Shown: positions 27,168 to 35,429 of the stretch, piece after piece | Layout of the letters: each line of letters begins with the position of its first letter | Numbering within the stretch: the first letter of the stretch is position 1 | From: Desulfobulbaceae bacterium BRH_c16a | GTDB taxonomy: Bacteria > Desulfobacterota > Desulfobulbia > Desulfobulbales > Desulfocapsaceae | NCBI GenBank assembly: GCA_000961725.1 | Contig: LADS01000045.1 | Location: forward strand, 1-64,000 | Direction: 5' to 3' | DNA length: 64,000 nt | Notes under the pieces: model-generated | What the model was told of the DNA's origin: nothing | Database searches by the model: none | The model's input: only the letters and a program-made list of their open reading frames with translations | Position numbers and translations under genes: made by a program

Positions 27168-27195
27168 GCCGGCATCGCAACCCGACGATGCCGGC
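27168..27195. terminator. Terminator hairpin
   Basis: GCCGGCATCG and CGATGCCGGC form a perfect 10-bp stem with an 8-base loop in the 65-base gap between the convergent GntR gene and the chalcone-isomerase-like gene. There is only a weak T tract (GGTTGTCCTGTT). Confidence 0.7.
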
Positions 27196-27215
27196 ATCGG
27201 TTGTCCTGTTCCGGC

Positions 27216-27779
27216 CTATTTCTTGTAGCTCAACAATTGTTCCTTGAGGCTTTTGGTCACCGGCTCATCGCCGAGCCAGATTCTCAGCAGGGCATCGTTA
27301 AAATCTTTTCCGGGAATTTCCCCTTTCTGCATGCCTTTGACGGTGACCGTGGTTCCGCTTGACGGAGCGAAATCAAGGACAATCACATCGTTTTTCTTCA
27401 CATCCTCAAAAAGCGCATTGAACCGATCGATTCTTTCCTGCAGACCGGCAAGATCCTCACTGCCGGTATTTCCCTTGAATCCTTCATTCCATGCATCGAC
27501 TAGCTTATCTTTGGTTACCTCTTTGTAGAGAAAATGCATAATTATTCGCTTCCTGCCTTCAGCGGCGATGACTTCCGCGGCCGATGCGGAAGGATTTTCC
27601 ATATACAGCTCGGCAATATAAATGTCGAAGAATACTTTAGTTCTGATTCCGGCACCATTGAGATGGAGCGTGGTGCCGTCATCGGTCAGAATGGTTTCCT
27701 GTACCATCACACCGGCAATCTCCTGAGCATTTGCCGGCAAACCGATCATTAACAAACAAAACATTAGAAGAATCCGCAT
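27216..27779 (-). CDS. Chalcone isomerase-like secreted protein
   Basis: This 187-residue protein has a Sec signal peptide (MRILLMFCLLMIGLPANAQE) and matches the bacterial chalcone-isomerase-like family (EIAGVMVQETI, LNGAGIRTKVFFDIYIAELYM). Members are periplasmic lipocalin-like or fatty-acid-binding-fold proteins with no proven flavonoid activity. The ATG at 27779 is chosen because it starts the signal peptide and has AAGGGAG upstream; the frame is open for 17 further codons. It is monocistronic, divergent from Hsp33. The function is unknown. Confidence 0.85.
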   Translation of the reverse strand: MRILLMFCLLMIGLPANAQEIAGVMVQETILTDDGTTLHLNGAGIRTKVFFDIYIAELYMENPSASAAEVIAAEGRKRIIMHFLYKEVTKDKLVDAWNEGFKGNTGSEDLAGLQERIDRFNALFEDVKKNDVIVLDFAPSSGTTVTVKGMQKGEIPGKDFNDALLRIWLGDEPVTKSLKEQLLSYKK

Positions 27780-27977
27780 TGTGTTGCTCCCTTGTCTGAA
27801 GTTGATTGAAATGTACGACGATGGCGGCATTTTACCCTTTTCTCACTGGAACGTAAACGTAAACTTTAGACCGTTGCCGCTTCTTCATTTCGGGTATTGA
27901 TTCTGACTGCTTAAGTACTATAGTGAGGCAGAATATTCGAGTATCATAAAAATAATCCCACACCTCTCTCAGAGAAC

Positions 27978-28880
27978 ATGGCCGATATCATCGAAAGAGT
28001 CATTTCCGACACCGGAAATTTTTTTGGCATAGCCTGCAATACCACCGAGCTGGTTGCCGAAGCGTGCAGAAGACACGACGTCGGACCTACCGCAGCCGCC
28101 GCTCTCGGCAGGGCGCTGACCGGCGCCGCCCTTCTTGCCGCCCTGTTAAAAGATGACCAGAGTGTTCTCCTGAGATTTGAAGGAAACGGCCCTCTGCGCA
28201 AAATTATTACCGAAGCAGGATATAATGGCTGGGTCCGCGGCTATGTCGCCAACCCTTACGCCGATGTGCCGCTCAAAGACGGCCGTATCGATGTCGCTTC
28301 GGGTATAGGCAAAGCCGGCTTCCTCACCGTTATAAAAACCATTGGCCAGGATCAAAAATACCCAGGCACCATCCAACTCTATACCAGCGAGATCGGGGAA
28401 GATTTAGCCTACTATCTGTCCCAGTCCGAACAGACCCCTTCGGCTATCGCCCTGAGCATCCATCTGCAGAAAGACGGCTCGATCGCCGCAGCCGGTGGCT
28501 TTCTCGTCCAATCGCTTCCGCCGGCGGACGAAAACATCCTCTCGCGCATCGAACAGGAGATAGCTGCTCTGCCACCTCTGTCCGCCCTTCTCCTTGCCGG
28601 CAAGAGTCCAGACGAGATCCTTTCCATCCTGTTCAAAAACGTTCCCCATCGAAACATCGGGTCGCGCGCACTTCACTACTCCTGCAGTTGCAACCACGAA
28701 AAGATGCGGGGGGCACTTGTCTCGCTGGGCACCAAAGACCTGACGGATATCCTCGAAAAAGAAGGCGATGTCGAGGTGTGTTGCGAGTTCTGCCGCCAGT
28801 CCTACCGGTTCAGCGGATCTGAACTGAGCCAGCTGATTGAAGAGGAAAAATCCGAGAACGACAAGACGGCCGACGATTAG
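27978..28880 (+). CDS. hslO: Hsp33 redox-regulated chaperone
   Basis: Hsp33 is a cytoplasmic holdase switched on by oxidative unfolding. The N-terminal catalytic fold contains the family segments LGRALTGAALLAALLK and GPLRKIITEAG; the C-terminal redox switch has the zinc cysteines CSC (HYSCSCNHEK) and CxxC (CCEFCRQSY). The 300-residue length is normal. Its presence fits the oxygen-related genes further along the window. Confidence 0.96.
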   Translation: MADIIERVISDTGNFFGIACNTTELVAEACRRHDVGPTAAAALGRALTGAALLAALLKDDQSVLLRFEGNGPLRKIITEAGYNGWVRGYVANPYADVPLKDGRIDVASGIGKAGFLTVIKTIGQDQKYPGTIQLYTSEIGEDLAYYLSQSEQTPSAIALSIHLQKDGSIAAAGGFLVQSLPPADENILSRIEQEIAALPPLSALLLAGKSPDEILSILFKNVPHRNIGSRALHYSCSCNHEKMRGALVSLGTKDLTDILEKEGDVEVCCEFCRQSYRFSGSELSQLIEEEKSENDKTADD

Positions 28881-28957
28881 CTTATTAATCCTTCCGACAA
28901 AGCTCTTTCCCCATTTTTTGCAGAAATATTGAAAATAGTATCCAGGGTACTCACTCT

Positions 28958-28981
28958 GTGACACCCCCCCCCTGTTATACT
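28958..28981 (+). promoter_or_regulatory. Promoter with C9 tract in the spacer
   Basis: GTGACA (28958-28963, five of six matches to the -35 consensus) is separated from an extended -10 element (TGTTATACT, -10 hexamer 28976-28981) by nine C residues plus TGT, a 12-base spacer. A start near 28988 would give a short leader with AGGGAGG at 29001. The C tract could make this promoter phase-variable. Confidence 0.5.
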
Positions 28982-29015
28982 CTCCTGAAACCATGAACTA
29001 AGGGAGGATTAACAG

Positions 29016-29237
29016 ATGAAGGAAAGTATCGGATATTTCAATCAGGACCTCGACAGTCAACTGAAAATCGAAGATGCATGCAGCAAGTGTAAAGGGAAAC
29101 TGGTTAAAAAGGGAAAAGGCCTCAAGCTCTTACTCAAAAAGCATGTATTCTCCGGTCTGGCCACCTGCGCTGTTGGAGGCATAATGTTTGGATCCATTGT
29201 GCTTTTTTTTCAGCAACTGGCTGAATACGGCTGGTAA
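29016..29237 (+). CDS. Small CxxC-containing membrane protein
   Basis: This is a 73-residue protein of unknown family. A single CxxC (DACSKCKGKLVKKGKG) sits near residue 22 in a zinc-ribbon-like half-site, followed by a very basic stretch (KGKGLKLLLKKH) and one membrane helix at about 45-67. A strong ribosome binding site (AGGGAGG, 8 bases before ATG) supports that it is translated. It lies alone between hslO and the alpha-hydroxyacid dehydrogenase. Possible roles include a membrane-tethered metal- or thiol-responsive peptide. Confidence 0.75.
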   Translation: MKESIGYFNQDLDSQLKIEDACSKCKGKLVKKGKGLKLLLKKHVFSGLATCAVGGIMFGSIVLFFQQLAEYGW

Positions 29238-29385
29238 AAGGACTCTCGTAAGGTTCGGTCGTAAAAGCTGAATTCGCTTGCCGGTCGCTCTCTTTTATAA
29301 TACATCTCTGCTATCGGACAATACAGTTCAGGGAGGCCTGTTCCCAGGCTGCCCACCATATTCACACGCCCCAACGGAGAACAGA

Positions 29386-30405
29386 ATGAAAGAGATTCGT
29401 GACAATGCAAGAAAACTTATGGAAAAATTCTGCTATGTCTGCCCGATCTGCAACGGCAAGGCCTGTGCCGGCGAGGTTCCCGGCATGGGGGGACTCGGCA
29501 GCGGTTCCTCTTTTACCGGCAATGTCCTGGCGCTCTCGGAACTCAAATTCAATATGCGCCTCATCCATGATGTTACCGAACCGGATACCTCGATTACCAT
29601 CCTCGGGAAACAGCTTGCCCTGCCGGTGCTTGCAGCCCCTATCGGCGGTATATCCTTCAATATGGGAGGAGGTATCTCCGAGGATCAATACATCCGGGCC
29701 ATCATTAACGGCTGCAGGGCCAAATCAATTCTCGGCTGTACCGGTGACGGCGTTCCGGAGTTCATCCATAGCGCCGGTTTCTCCGCCATCAAGGAGACCG
29801 GTGGTCATGGGATACCCTTCGTCAAGCCATGGGAAGACGAAGAACTCGATAAAAAACTGGAGCTCGCCAAAGAAACCGGAACCGATATCCTGGGGATGGA
29901 TATCGATGCCGCCGGCCTCATTACCCTGCGCAAGATGGGTCGACCGGTTTCTCCCAAGCCGCTTGACAAACTCGCTGCCATTATCAGGAAAAGCGGTCTG
30001 AAATTCATCCTGAAAGGGATAATGACAGCCGACGAGGCAGAACTGGCAATCGACGCCGGCGCAGACGCGATTGTCGTTTCCAACCATGGCGGCAGGGTTC
30101 TCGATCATGCCCCCGGCACGGCCCTGGTTCTTCCTGATATTGCCAAGTCGGTACAAGGCAGGATTGCCGTGCTGGTCGATGGCGGGATCCGATCAGGCGG
30201 CGACGTTCTGAAGATGCTTGCTTTAGGGGCGGATGCCGTTATGATCGGTCGTCCGTTTTCAATCGCCGCGGTAGGTGGCCTGCAGGAGGGCGTCGAGAAA
30301 TATATCGATGCGCTGCAGGGCGAGTTGAAACAGGCCATGGTGCTGACCGGGACCAGATCGGCCTCTGCGGTCGACGACAGGATCCTGTTCAAATCCTCGA
30401 GATAA
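29386..30405 (+). CDS. FMN-dependent alpha-hydroxyacid dehydrogenase (LldD-like)
   Basis: This TIM-barrel flavoenzyme belongs to the lactate/glycolate oxidase family. The signature VVSNHGGRVLDHAPG carries the catalytic His and an Arg, and DGGIRSGGDVLKMLALGADAVMIGRP is the FMN phosphate region (start DGGIRSGGDV). The N-terminus has CYVCPICNGKACAGE, a cysteine-rich segment seen in a subgroup of anaerobic homologues and absent from classical LldD. The ATG at 29386 is preferred because CGGAGAA precedes it and homology begins there; the frame is open from 29278. The likely substrate is lactate or another 2-hydroxyacid. Confidence 0.88.
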   Translation: MKEIRDNARKLMEKFCYVCPICNGKACAGEVPGMGGLGSGSSFTGNVLALSELKFNMRLIHDVTEPDTSITILGKQLALPVLAAPIGGISFNMGGGISEDQYIRAIINGCRAKSILGCTGDGVPEFIHSAGFSAIKETGGHGIPFVKPWEDEELDKKLELAKETGTDILGMDIDAAGLITLRKMGRPVSPKPLDKLAAIIRKSGLKFILKGIMTADEAELAIDAGADAIVVSNHGGRVLDHAPGTALVLPDIAKSVQGRIAVLVDGGIRSGGDVLKMLALGADAVMIGRPFSIAAVGGLQEGVEKYIDALQGELKQAMVLTGTRSASAVDDRILFKSSR

Positions 30406-30473
30406 TGAAGGAAGAAACGAACTCACGGGACTTTTGGTTCGCCGATTCATCAAATCCTCTAAGAGATTTTACG

Positions 30474-30501
30474 TTGCATTCATCTAAACGATAACTATTA
30501 T
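30474..30501 (+). promoter_or_regulatory. Probable sigma-70 promoter of the citrate synthase gene
   Basis: TTGCAT (30474-30479) and TATTAT (30496-30501) are separated by 16 bases in an AT-rich stretch. The leader contains a 7-bp hairpin (ATCAAGC-TCCTCT-GCTTGAT, 30557-30576). Confidence 0.45.
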
Positions 30502-30616
30502 TAAACAATATCAGAACTACCGATCATTGTAAAATGAGAGAATTCAGCTGAAATCAATCAAGCTCCTCTGCTTGATCCTTGCTTGCCCAGGTTAACAAGA
30601 CACCCAGGAGTAAAAT

Positions 30617-31903
30617 ATGAGCGAAAAAGCCACCCTGATCATTGACGGAAAGAACTACGAATTTGATATGATCACAGGCTCTGAGAACGAGCGCTGTATT
30701 GATATCCAGGCCCTTCGCGACACAACCGGATGCATCACCATGGATCCCGGTTTCGCCAATACCGGTTCCTGCTATTCCTCCATCACTTATGTTGACGGGG
30801 CCAAAGGTATCCTGCGCTATCGGGGCTATCCCATTGAAGAACTCGCCGAAAAGGCTACTTTTGTCGAAACCGCCTATCTGATACTGTACGGAGAATTGCC
30901 AAAAGCCGACCAGCTCAAAGCCTTTTCCGCTCGGTTAAAAGAACATGCCCCTCTTCACACAAATCTCGAGCATCATTTTTCCGGTTTCCCCAAATCAGCC
31001 CCGCCCATGGCGATTTTGTCGGCAATGCTTAATCTGGTCTCCTGTTTCCACACCGAGGTGCTCGACGTCCCGACGACCGGGGCAGAATTTGACCGGACCG
31101 CCTCGCTACTTCTTTCGAAGGTCAGGACAATCGCCGCCTTTGCCTACAGAATGGCCTCGGGAAAACCGATCAATCACCCCAATCCCAATCTGACCTACTG
31201 CGGCAACTTCCTCCATATGATGTTTTCCGACCCCTATCAGGAATATGAGGTTTCGCCGGTTATCGACCGAGCCCTCAATCTCTTTCTGGTCCTCCATGCC
31301 GACCATGAGCAGAATTGCTCCACCTCCACGGTACGGGTGGTAGGCAGTTCACGGGCCAACCTGTTCAGTTCGGTCTCCGCCGGAGTCTGTGCCCTCTGGG
31401 GTCCGCTGCATGGCGGAGCCAATGCCGCCGTCATCGGTATGCTCGAAGACATCCGCCGATCCGGTCGTGCCGCATCGTACTATATCGACAAGGCCAAAGA
31501 CAAGAACGACCCGTTCAGACTTATGGGCTTCGGTCACAGGGTCTACAAAAACTTCGATCCTCGCTCAATCATTCTCAAGAAGCAGGTACACAATGTCCTG
31601 GAAGCCCTGAAGCTGGACGATGAACTGCTGGAAATCGCCCTGCAGCTCGAACAGGCTACCCTGAAGGATGACTACTTTATCAGCAGAAATCTCTATCCTA
31701 ATGTCGATTTTTACAGCGGCATCCTGCTCAGAGCCATCGGCATTCCACTGAATATGTATACTGTGATGTTTGCCATTGGCAGAATGCCCGGCTGGATTAC
31801 CAACTGGAAAGAGTTGCATGACCATAATTTACGAATTTCCCGCCCGCGCCAGATCTACACCGGTTCGCTGGCCCGATCCTTTATCCCCATCTCGGAACGT
31901 TGA
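30617..31903 (+). CDS. gltA: Citrate synthase
   Basis: This enzyme condenses acetyl-CoA and oxaloacetate at the entry of the citrate cycle. At 428 residues it matches the hexameric bacterial (GltA) type. The catalytic residues are visible: His in GPLHGGANAA, His in GFGHRVYKNFDPR, and Asp in YPNVDFYSG. The N-terminal domain starts ATLIIDGKNYEFD, as in GltA. Start ATG has AGGAG nine bases before. The gene is monocistronic and ends at a strong hairpin. Confidence 0.95.
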   Translation: MSEKATLIIDGKNYEFDMITGSENERCIDIQALRDTTGCITMDPGFANTGSCYSSITYVDGAKGILRYRGYPIEELAEKATFVETAYLILYGELPKADQLKAFSARLKEHAPLHTNLEHHFSGFPKSAPPMAILSAMLNLVSCFHTEVLDVPTTGAEFDRTASLLLSKVRTIAAFAYRMASGKPINHPNPNLTYCGNFLHMMFSDPYQEYEVSPVIDRALNLFLVLHADHEQNCSTSTVRVVGSSRANLFSSVSAGVCALWGPLHGGANAAVIGMLEDIRRSGRAASYYIDKAKDKNDPFRLMGFGHRVYKNFDPRSIILKKQVHNVLEALKLDDELLEIALQLEQATLKDDYFISRNLYPNVDFYSGILLRAIGIPLNMYTVMFAIGRMPGWITNWKELHDHNLRISRPRQIYTGSLARSFIPISER

Positions 31904-31928
31904 TTGAAACGGTTATCCAGAACCCATC

Positions 31929-31970
31929 AAGCCTCCTGATTCCAATGATACTGCAGGAATAAGGAGGCTT
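31929..31970 (+). terminator. Terminator of citrate synthase gene
   Basis: AAGCCTCCT and AGGAGGCTT pair perfectly; inside, ATTCC and GGAAT extend the stem. The structure lies 26 bases after the stop codon. Confidence 0.75.
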
Positions 31971-32075
31971 CCTTATGTCTCGAAATTTTTTCTTGTAAAG
32001 AATCCGCTTCATGGTATATCTTCGATCTCTTTATGGAGTTTCTTGAAAAAACAGCCACTTAAATCGAGGACACTT

Positions 32076-32486
32076 ATGGAAACCATCAATTGGAGAAATG
32101 AATTCAGTGTCGGAGTTGAGGAAATGGACACGCAGCACAAGAAGCTGCTCGCCATGATCAACAGACTGATTGAGGAACAGCACTCTCTGACCGATCCAAA
32201 AACAATCGCCGACCTCCTGACCGGCATGATCGATTATGCTCAGGAGCATTTCCGTGCCGAGGAATATCTCATGGCCGAATATGACTATGACAAGAAATCG
32301 GTGCAGGAAGCACAGCACAAAGCCTTCATCGATAAGACCGTATCCTTTCTTTCGGCGTCGTCGGATATCGGCCCGAACATACTTTCAGCCGCTCTTCTCG
32401 ATTATCTCGGCTCCTGGCTCGTCCGCCATATCCTCACCGAGGATATGCAGTACAAGGAGTTTTTCAGAAATAAGGGCCTCAGCTGA
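32076..32486 (+). CDS. Bacteriohemerythrin
   Basis: This is a 136-residue four-helix di-iron oxygen-binding protein. Ligands follow the family pattern: H in DTQHKKL, HFRAEE (HxxxE), H in AQHKAF with the following HxxxH-type pair, and H-IL-TED (HxxxxD). Start ATG at 32076 has GAGGA upstream. It is followed 15 bases later by an IscU-like gene, so the two are probably co-transcribed. The role is oxygen sensing, storage or protection of iron enzymes, consistent with the oxidase cluster beside it. Confidence 0.93.
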   Translation: METINWRNEFSVGVEEMDTQHKKLLAMINRLIEEQHSLTDPKTIADLLTGMIDYAQEHFRAEEYLMAEYDYDKKSVQEAQHKAFIDKTVSFLSASSDIGPNILSAALLDYLGSWLVRHILTEDMQYKEFFRNKGLS

Positions 32487-32501
32487 AGAGTTTCAATACC
32501 T

Positions 32502-32927
32502 ATGGAAAAGACATCGCCTCGGACTTTTCTAGAGCATTCACCGCATTTCCAGGAGATGGTTTCCCGGGTGGATCGATACGGCACCCTTGAAAGACCGGAT
32601 GGATATGGAAAAAGGGTCGGCGATTGCGGCGACACCATAGAGTTGTTCCTCTCAGTACGGGGCGGACAACTGCAGATGGTCACTTTTAAAGTTGAAGGGT
32701 GCGCCAACACCGTGGCCTGCGGCAATACCGTATCTTTTTTAATGGAAGGAAGAACCCTTGCCGACGCCTGGCAACTCACCCCGGAAAATGTCATCGCGTT
32801 TCTGGAAACTCTCTCCCCCGATCATCACCATTGCGCCGAACTGGCGGTGGGCGCCTTCTATAACGCCCTGGCCGATTTCAATCGCAGGCAGCAGGAGGCC
32901 TGGAAAAAACCCTACCCGCGCCGGTAA
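32502..32927 (+). CDS. IscU/NifU-N-like iron-sulphur scaffold protein
   Basis: This 141-residue protein has the three scaffold cysteines in family context: GDCGDTIELFL, GCANTVACGNT and HHHCAELAVGAFYNA. It lacks a C-terminal NifU extension. No iscS or other isc genes adjoin, so it may serve a special purpose, such as cluster repair under oxygen; pairing with bacteriohemerythrin (15-base gap) supports that but is inference. It is convergent with the cytochrome c gene. Confidence 0.85.
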   Translation: MEKTSPRTFLEHSPHFQEMVSRVDRYGTLERPDGYGKRVGDCGDTIELFLSVRGGQLQMVTFKVEGCANTVACGNTVSFLMEGRTLADAWQLTPENVIAFLETLSPDHHHCAELAVGAFYNALADFNRRQQEAWKKPYPRR

Positions 32928-32976
32928 CGATCTTTCCGATTGCAAGAACAGCATTCAGGCCCCGCGACCAGGCTGC

Positions 32977-33384
32977 TTATCGAAAAAGATAGGCTGTGAT
33001 ATCACGAGCATCCCGATCTGAAACATCCAGCTCGGGCATGGCCGTCTCTGGGGAGAATCTTCGGGGATTTCGAATCCACCTGATCATATTGTCGGGAGAA
33101 TTTGCCAGAACCCCTCCTATATACATCTGTTCCCTGATATCGTACAGCTTAGGACCCACTCTGCCTTTTGCCCTGCGAACGCCGGTTATCATATGACATG
33201 AGAAACAACCATGCCTGAGGATCGAAGCAGGCCCTTGTTGTGGATTCCCGCCGGGCACTTCCCATAAAGGCGCAACGTTCTTCCGTTCCGAATGGGCCAG
33301 GGCCGGATCCGGCATGGCAAAAAGGCCGATAACTGCCAAAATGACAATGTTTTGCAACATCCGCCCTATACTGTAATTCCGCAT
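32977..33384 (-). CDS. Small exported c-type cytochrome
   Basis: This 135-residue protein has an N-terminal signal or anchor helix (about 9-30) and one haem site CFSCH with a distal methionine in ETAMPELDVSD. It is the last gene of the oxidase operon, 17 bases after the cytochrome b-c gene. The ATG at 33384 is preferred because of GGAGAG upstream; the frame runs on to 33795, but that part overlaps the cytochrome b gene and is not coding. It probably carries electrons between the bc-type complex and the oxidase. Confidence 0.88.
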   Translation of the reverse strand: MRNYSIGRMLQNIVILAVIGLFAMPDPALAHSERKNVAPLWEVPGGNPQQGPASILRHGCFSCHMITGVRRAKGRVGPKLYDIREQMYIGGVLANSPDNMIRWIRNPRRFSPETAMPELDVSDRDARDITAYLFR

Positions 33385-33401
33385 CAAAGCTCTCCAAAGT
33401 G

Positions 33402-34832
33402 TTATCGCTCGGTCACTTTCCCTGTCACGGTTATCTCTCGTGGAAAGGTCTGCGCCACAAGAACGAAATCGGCAATTCGGTCTAGATCCTCTGCCGAAAT
33501 CCGCCCCTGATAACTCGGCATCGGCACATCTTCCGTTGGATTCAGGATGAAGTTTCGAAGTTCGGTCTGGGACATCCGATGTTCGATTCTCGCCAGATCG
33601 GGTCCGACCCTGCGGCCATGTGAAGCTATGGCATGACAGCTGTTGCAGCCATACCGGGCAAAGAGCCGGCGGCCGCTTTCCGCTTCTTCGGAGATAACCA
33701 CCCCGATGGGCGTCGGCGGCGGAGTCGAATCCGGCCATCCCGTCCATGGCGACTTGGTACGGAGATACGTCAGGTATATAATGACGACGACGCACAGCAC
33801 AACAAACCCTGTCCAGAAAGGTCTTTTTCTCAGTCCGCGATTAACACCCCGATCGACGAAAGGCAGAAGCATCATTCCGATGAATAAAGTCGATGGAAAC
33901 GCCACGTAAAAAATCGGTGCAATCGCTGGAGGCAGCTGAGCGATCAGGGCGCTGTACCACCAGAACCACCATTCTTCCCGCGGCATCGACTGCTGGATCA
34001 GGTTGCCTTCCGGAAACATCTCTCGAGGTCCGACCGCCAGTGCCACGAGGAATGCTATTGAAAAAACCGCAAAGGCCATGGTGCCGGTCTTCAAAACCGT
34101 TCGCGGGTGAAACCATTCCCCTCTTTCTTCCGAATGGGCCGCTTCCTTATACACCTTCTTCTGCTCTTTTGCCGTCCGCACGGGATGCTTTTGCTCAGCT
34201 CTTGAAGTCACTCCGTGTATGACCACCAGATAGAGGTGAAAACCCACCAGGCCGATCAAAAAAAGCGGGACGATCCAGATGTGAACACTAAAGAAACGGG
34301 TCAGGGTCAATGAACCGATCTGTGGTCCGCCTTGAACCAGAAGCACCAGTTCATCACCGATAAAAGGGACGTTGTGAAACATGTTGAGGACCACCCCTAC
34401 GGCGTAAACCGCGCGCTCATCCCAGCGCAGCACATACCCGGTGAACGACATCGTAAGCACCAGGAAGAATTGAAACACCCCGACGATCCAGGTACCCTCG
34501 CGGGGAGCTTTGTAACCGCCCAGCACCAGGTGGCGAAATACGTGAAGTACCAGCATCACCACCATAATCCCGGCCGACCAGTAGTGTATCCCTCGGATCA
34601 GCCAGCCCAAGGTCAGCTGATGCGTGATATGCCGGACGCTGTCATAGGCATGGTCCGCGGCATTGGTATAATAGAGGGTCATGGTAATGCCGGTGATAAC
34701 CTGAATCATCAGCAGGGTGGTCAGAGTGGCACCATCGCCCTGATACCACGGCGTTTCCGGCACCCGTCTATAAAGGACATTCTCTCTGAACGGAACAAAG
34801 CCGAAGCGTTCTGCGGCGGTCTTTTTCAGCAT
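33402..34832 (-). CDS. Cytochrome b with fused c-type haem domain
   Basis: This is the membrane core of a bc/b6f-type quinol-cytochrome c reductase. Residues about 30-225 form a cytochrome b6-like four-helix part with haem ligands H-x13-H (RGIHYW...LHVFR) and H-x14-H (SVHIW...GFHLYL); the latter spacing is the b6 type. Residues about 245-375 correspond to subunit IV, but the Qo-site PEWY motif reads EEWW (MPREEWWFWW). The C-terminus (about 385-476) is a cytochrome c domain with CNSCH and methionine in DVPMPSYQG. Rieske precedes and a cytochrome c gene follows. Residue positions are approximate. Confidence 0.92.
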   Translation of the reverse strand: MLKKTAAERFGFVPFRENVLYRRVPETPWYQGDGATLTTLLMIQVITGITMTLYYTNAADHAYDSVRHITHQLTLGWLIRGIHYWSAGIMVVMLVLHVFRHLVLGGYKAPREGTWIVGVFQFFLVLTMSFTGYVLRWDERAVYAVGVVLNMFHNVPFIGDELVLLVQGGPQIGSLTLTRFFSVHIWIVPLFLIGLVGFHLYLVVIHGVTSRAEQKHPVRTAKEQKKVYKEAAHSEERGEWFHPRTVLKTGTMAFAVFSIAFLVALAVGPREMFPEGNLIQQSMPREEWWFWWYSALIAQLPPAIAPIFYVAFPSTLFIGMMLLPFVDRGVNRGLRKRPFWTGFVVLCVVVIIYLTYLRTKSPWTGWPDSTPPPTPIGVVISEEAESGRRLFARYGCNSCHAIASHGRRVGPDLARIEHRMSQTELRNFILNPTEDVPMPSYQGRISAEDLDRIADFVLVAQTFPREITVTGKVTER

Positions 34833-34883
34833 TATCCTGATCTCCTTGCAAATGGACGATGATTCCGCCTCGCAATGGTTACT

Positions 34884-35363
34884 CTATGCCATGGGCGGCA
34901 CCGAATTGAGGTCGATTTCGATCTCGCCGCCTGCGATCCTGATGGCAAACCGATACATGGGGCGATTTGGAGGACCGGCCATACGCTTGCCGTTCTTATC
35001 GAAAATGCCGCCATGACAAGGACAGAAGAAACATTGGCTGCCCGGATCGAAGGTAAGCGGACAGCCAAGATCGGTGCAACTCCTCGAATAGACGACAGCT
35101 TCCTCGGCCGACGGCCGCCAGGCATACACTGCCTTTTCGCGTAATGCCCTGCCCCATTCCTCTTCGGGCAAAGAAACAATGATTTTGCGCATTTCGCCAA
35201 TTGGAAAATCATCGAGCGGTCCGATCGATCGCCACACATTCCGCCTCGGCCGATACATCCAGACCGGCGAGATACCTGCGATGAGCGCAGGTATACCGAC
35301 CATTGCAGCAGTCGCGAGGCCAATACATCTGACTAGCCATTTCATCATCGATCTTCTTTCCAT
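34884..35363 (-). CDS. Rieske iron-sulphur protein with Asp in the cluster motif
   Basis: This 159-residue quinol-oxidising subunit has an N-terminal anchor with an ERRS-type leader (MERRSMMKWLVRCIGLATAA) and the two Rieske boxes. Box 2 is normal (CPCHGG). Box 1 reads CTDLGCP instead of CTHLGCP: a GAT codon replaces the histidine ligand. ATG at 35363 is chosen because CAGGAG precedes it; the frame is open to 35414. Gene order (oxidase, small membrane protein, Rieske, cytochrome b-c, cytochrome c) places it in the same electron chain. Whether it still holds a [2Fe-2S] cluster is uncertain. Confidence 0.9.
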   Translation of the reverse strand: MERRSMMKWLVRCIGLATAAMVGIPALIAGISPVWMYRPRRNVWRSIGPLDDFPIGEMRKIIVSLPEEEWGRALREKAVYAWRPSAEEAVVYSRSCTDLGCPLTFDPGSQCFFCPCHGGIFDKNGKRMAGPPNRPMYRFAIRIAGGEIEIDLNSVPPMA

Positions 35364-35429
35364 CCCGGACTCCTGAAATGATACGGGCGATGAATTTTTA
35401 GCTTTTTGCAGCACTCCAAAATGTTCAGG

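Noticed and set aside
32977-33795. Extended 272-codon reading of the small cytochrome c gene
   Set aside because: The first 137 codons overlap cytochrome b in another frame; the signal helix and ribosome binding site place the start at 33384.
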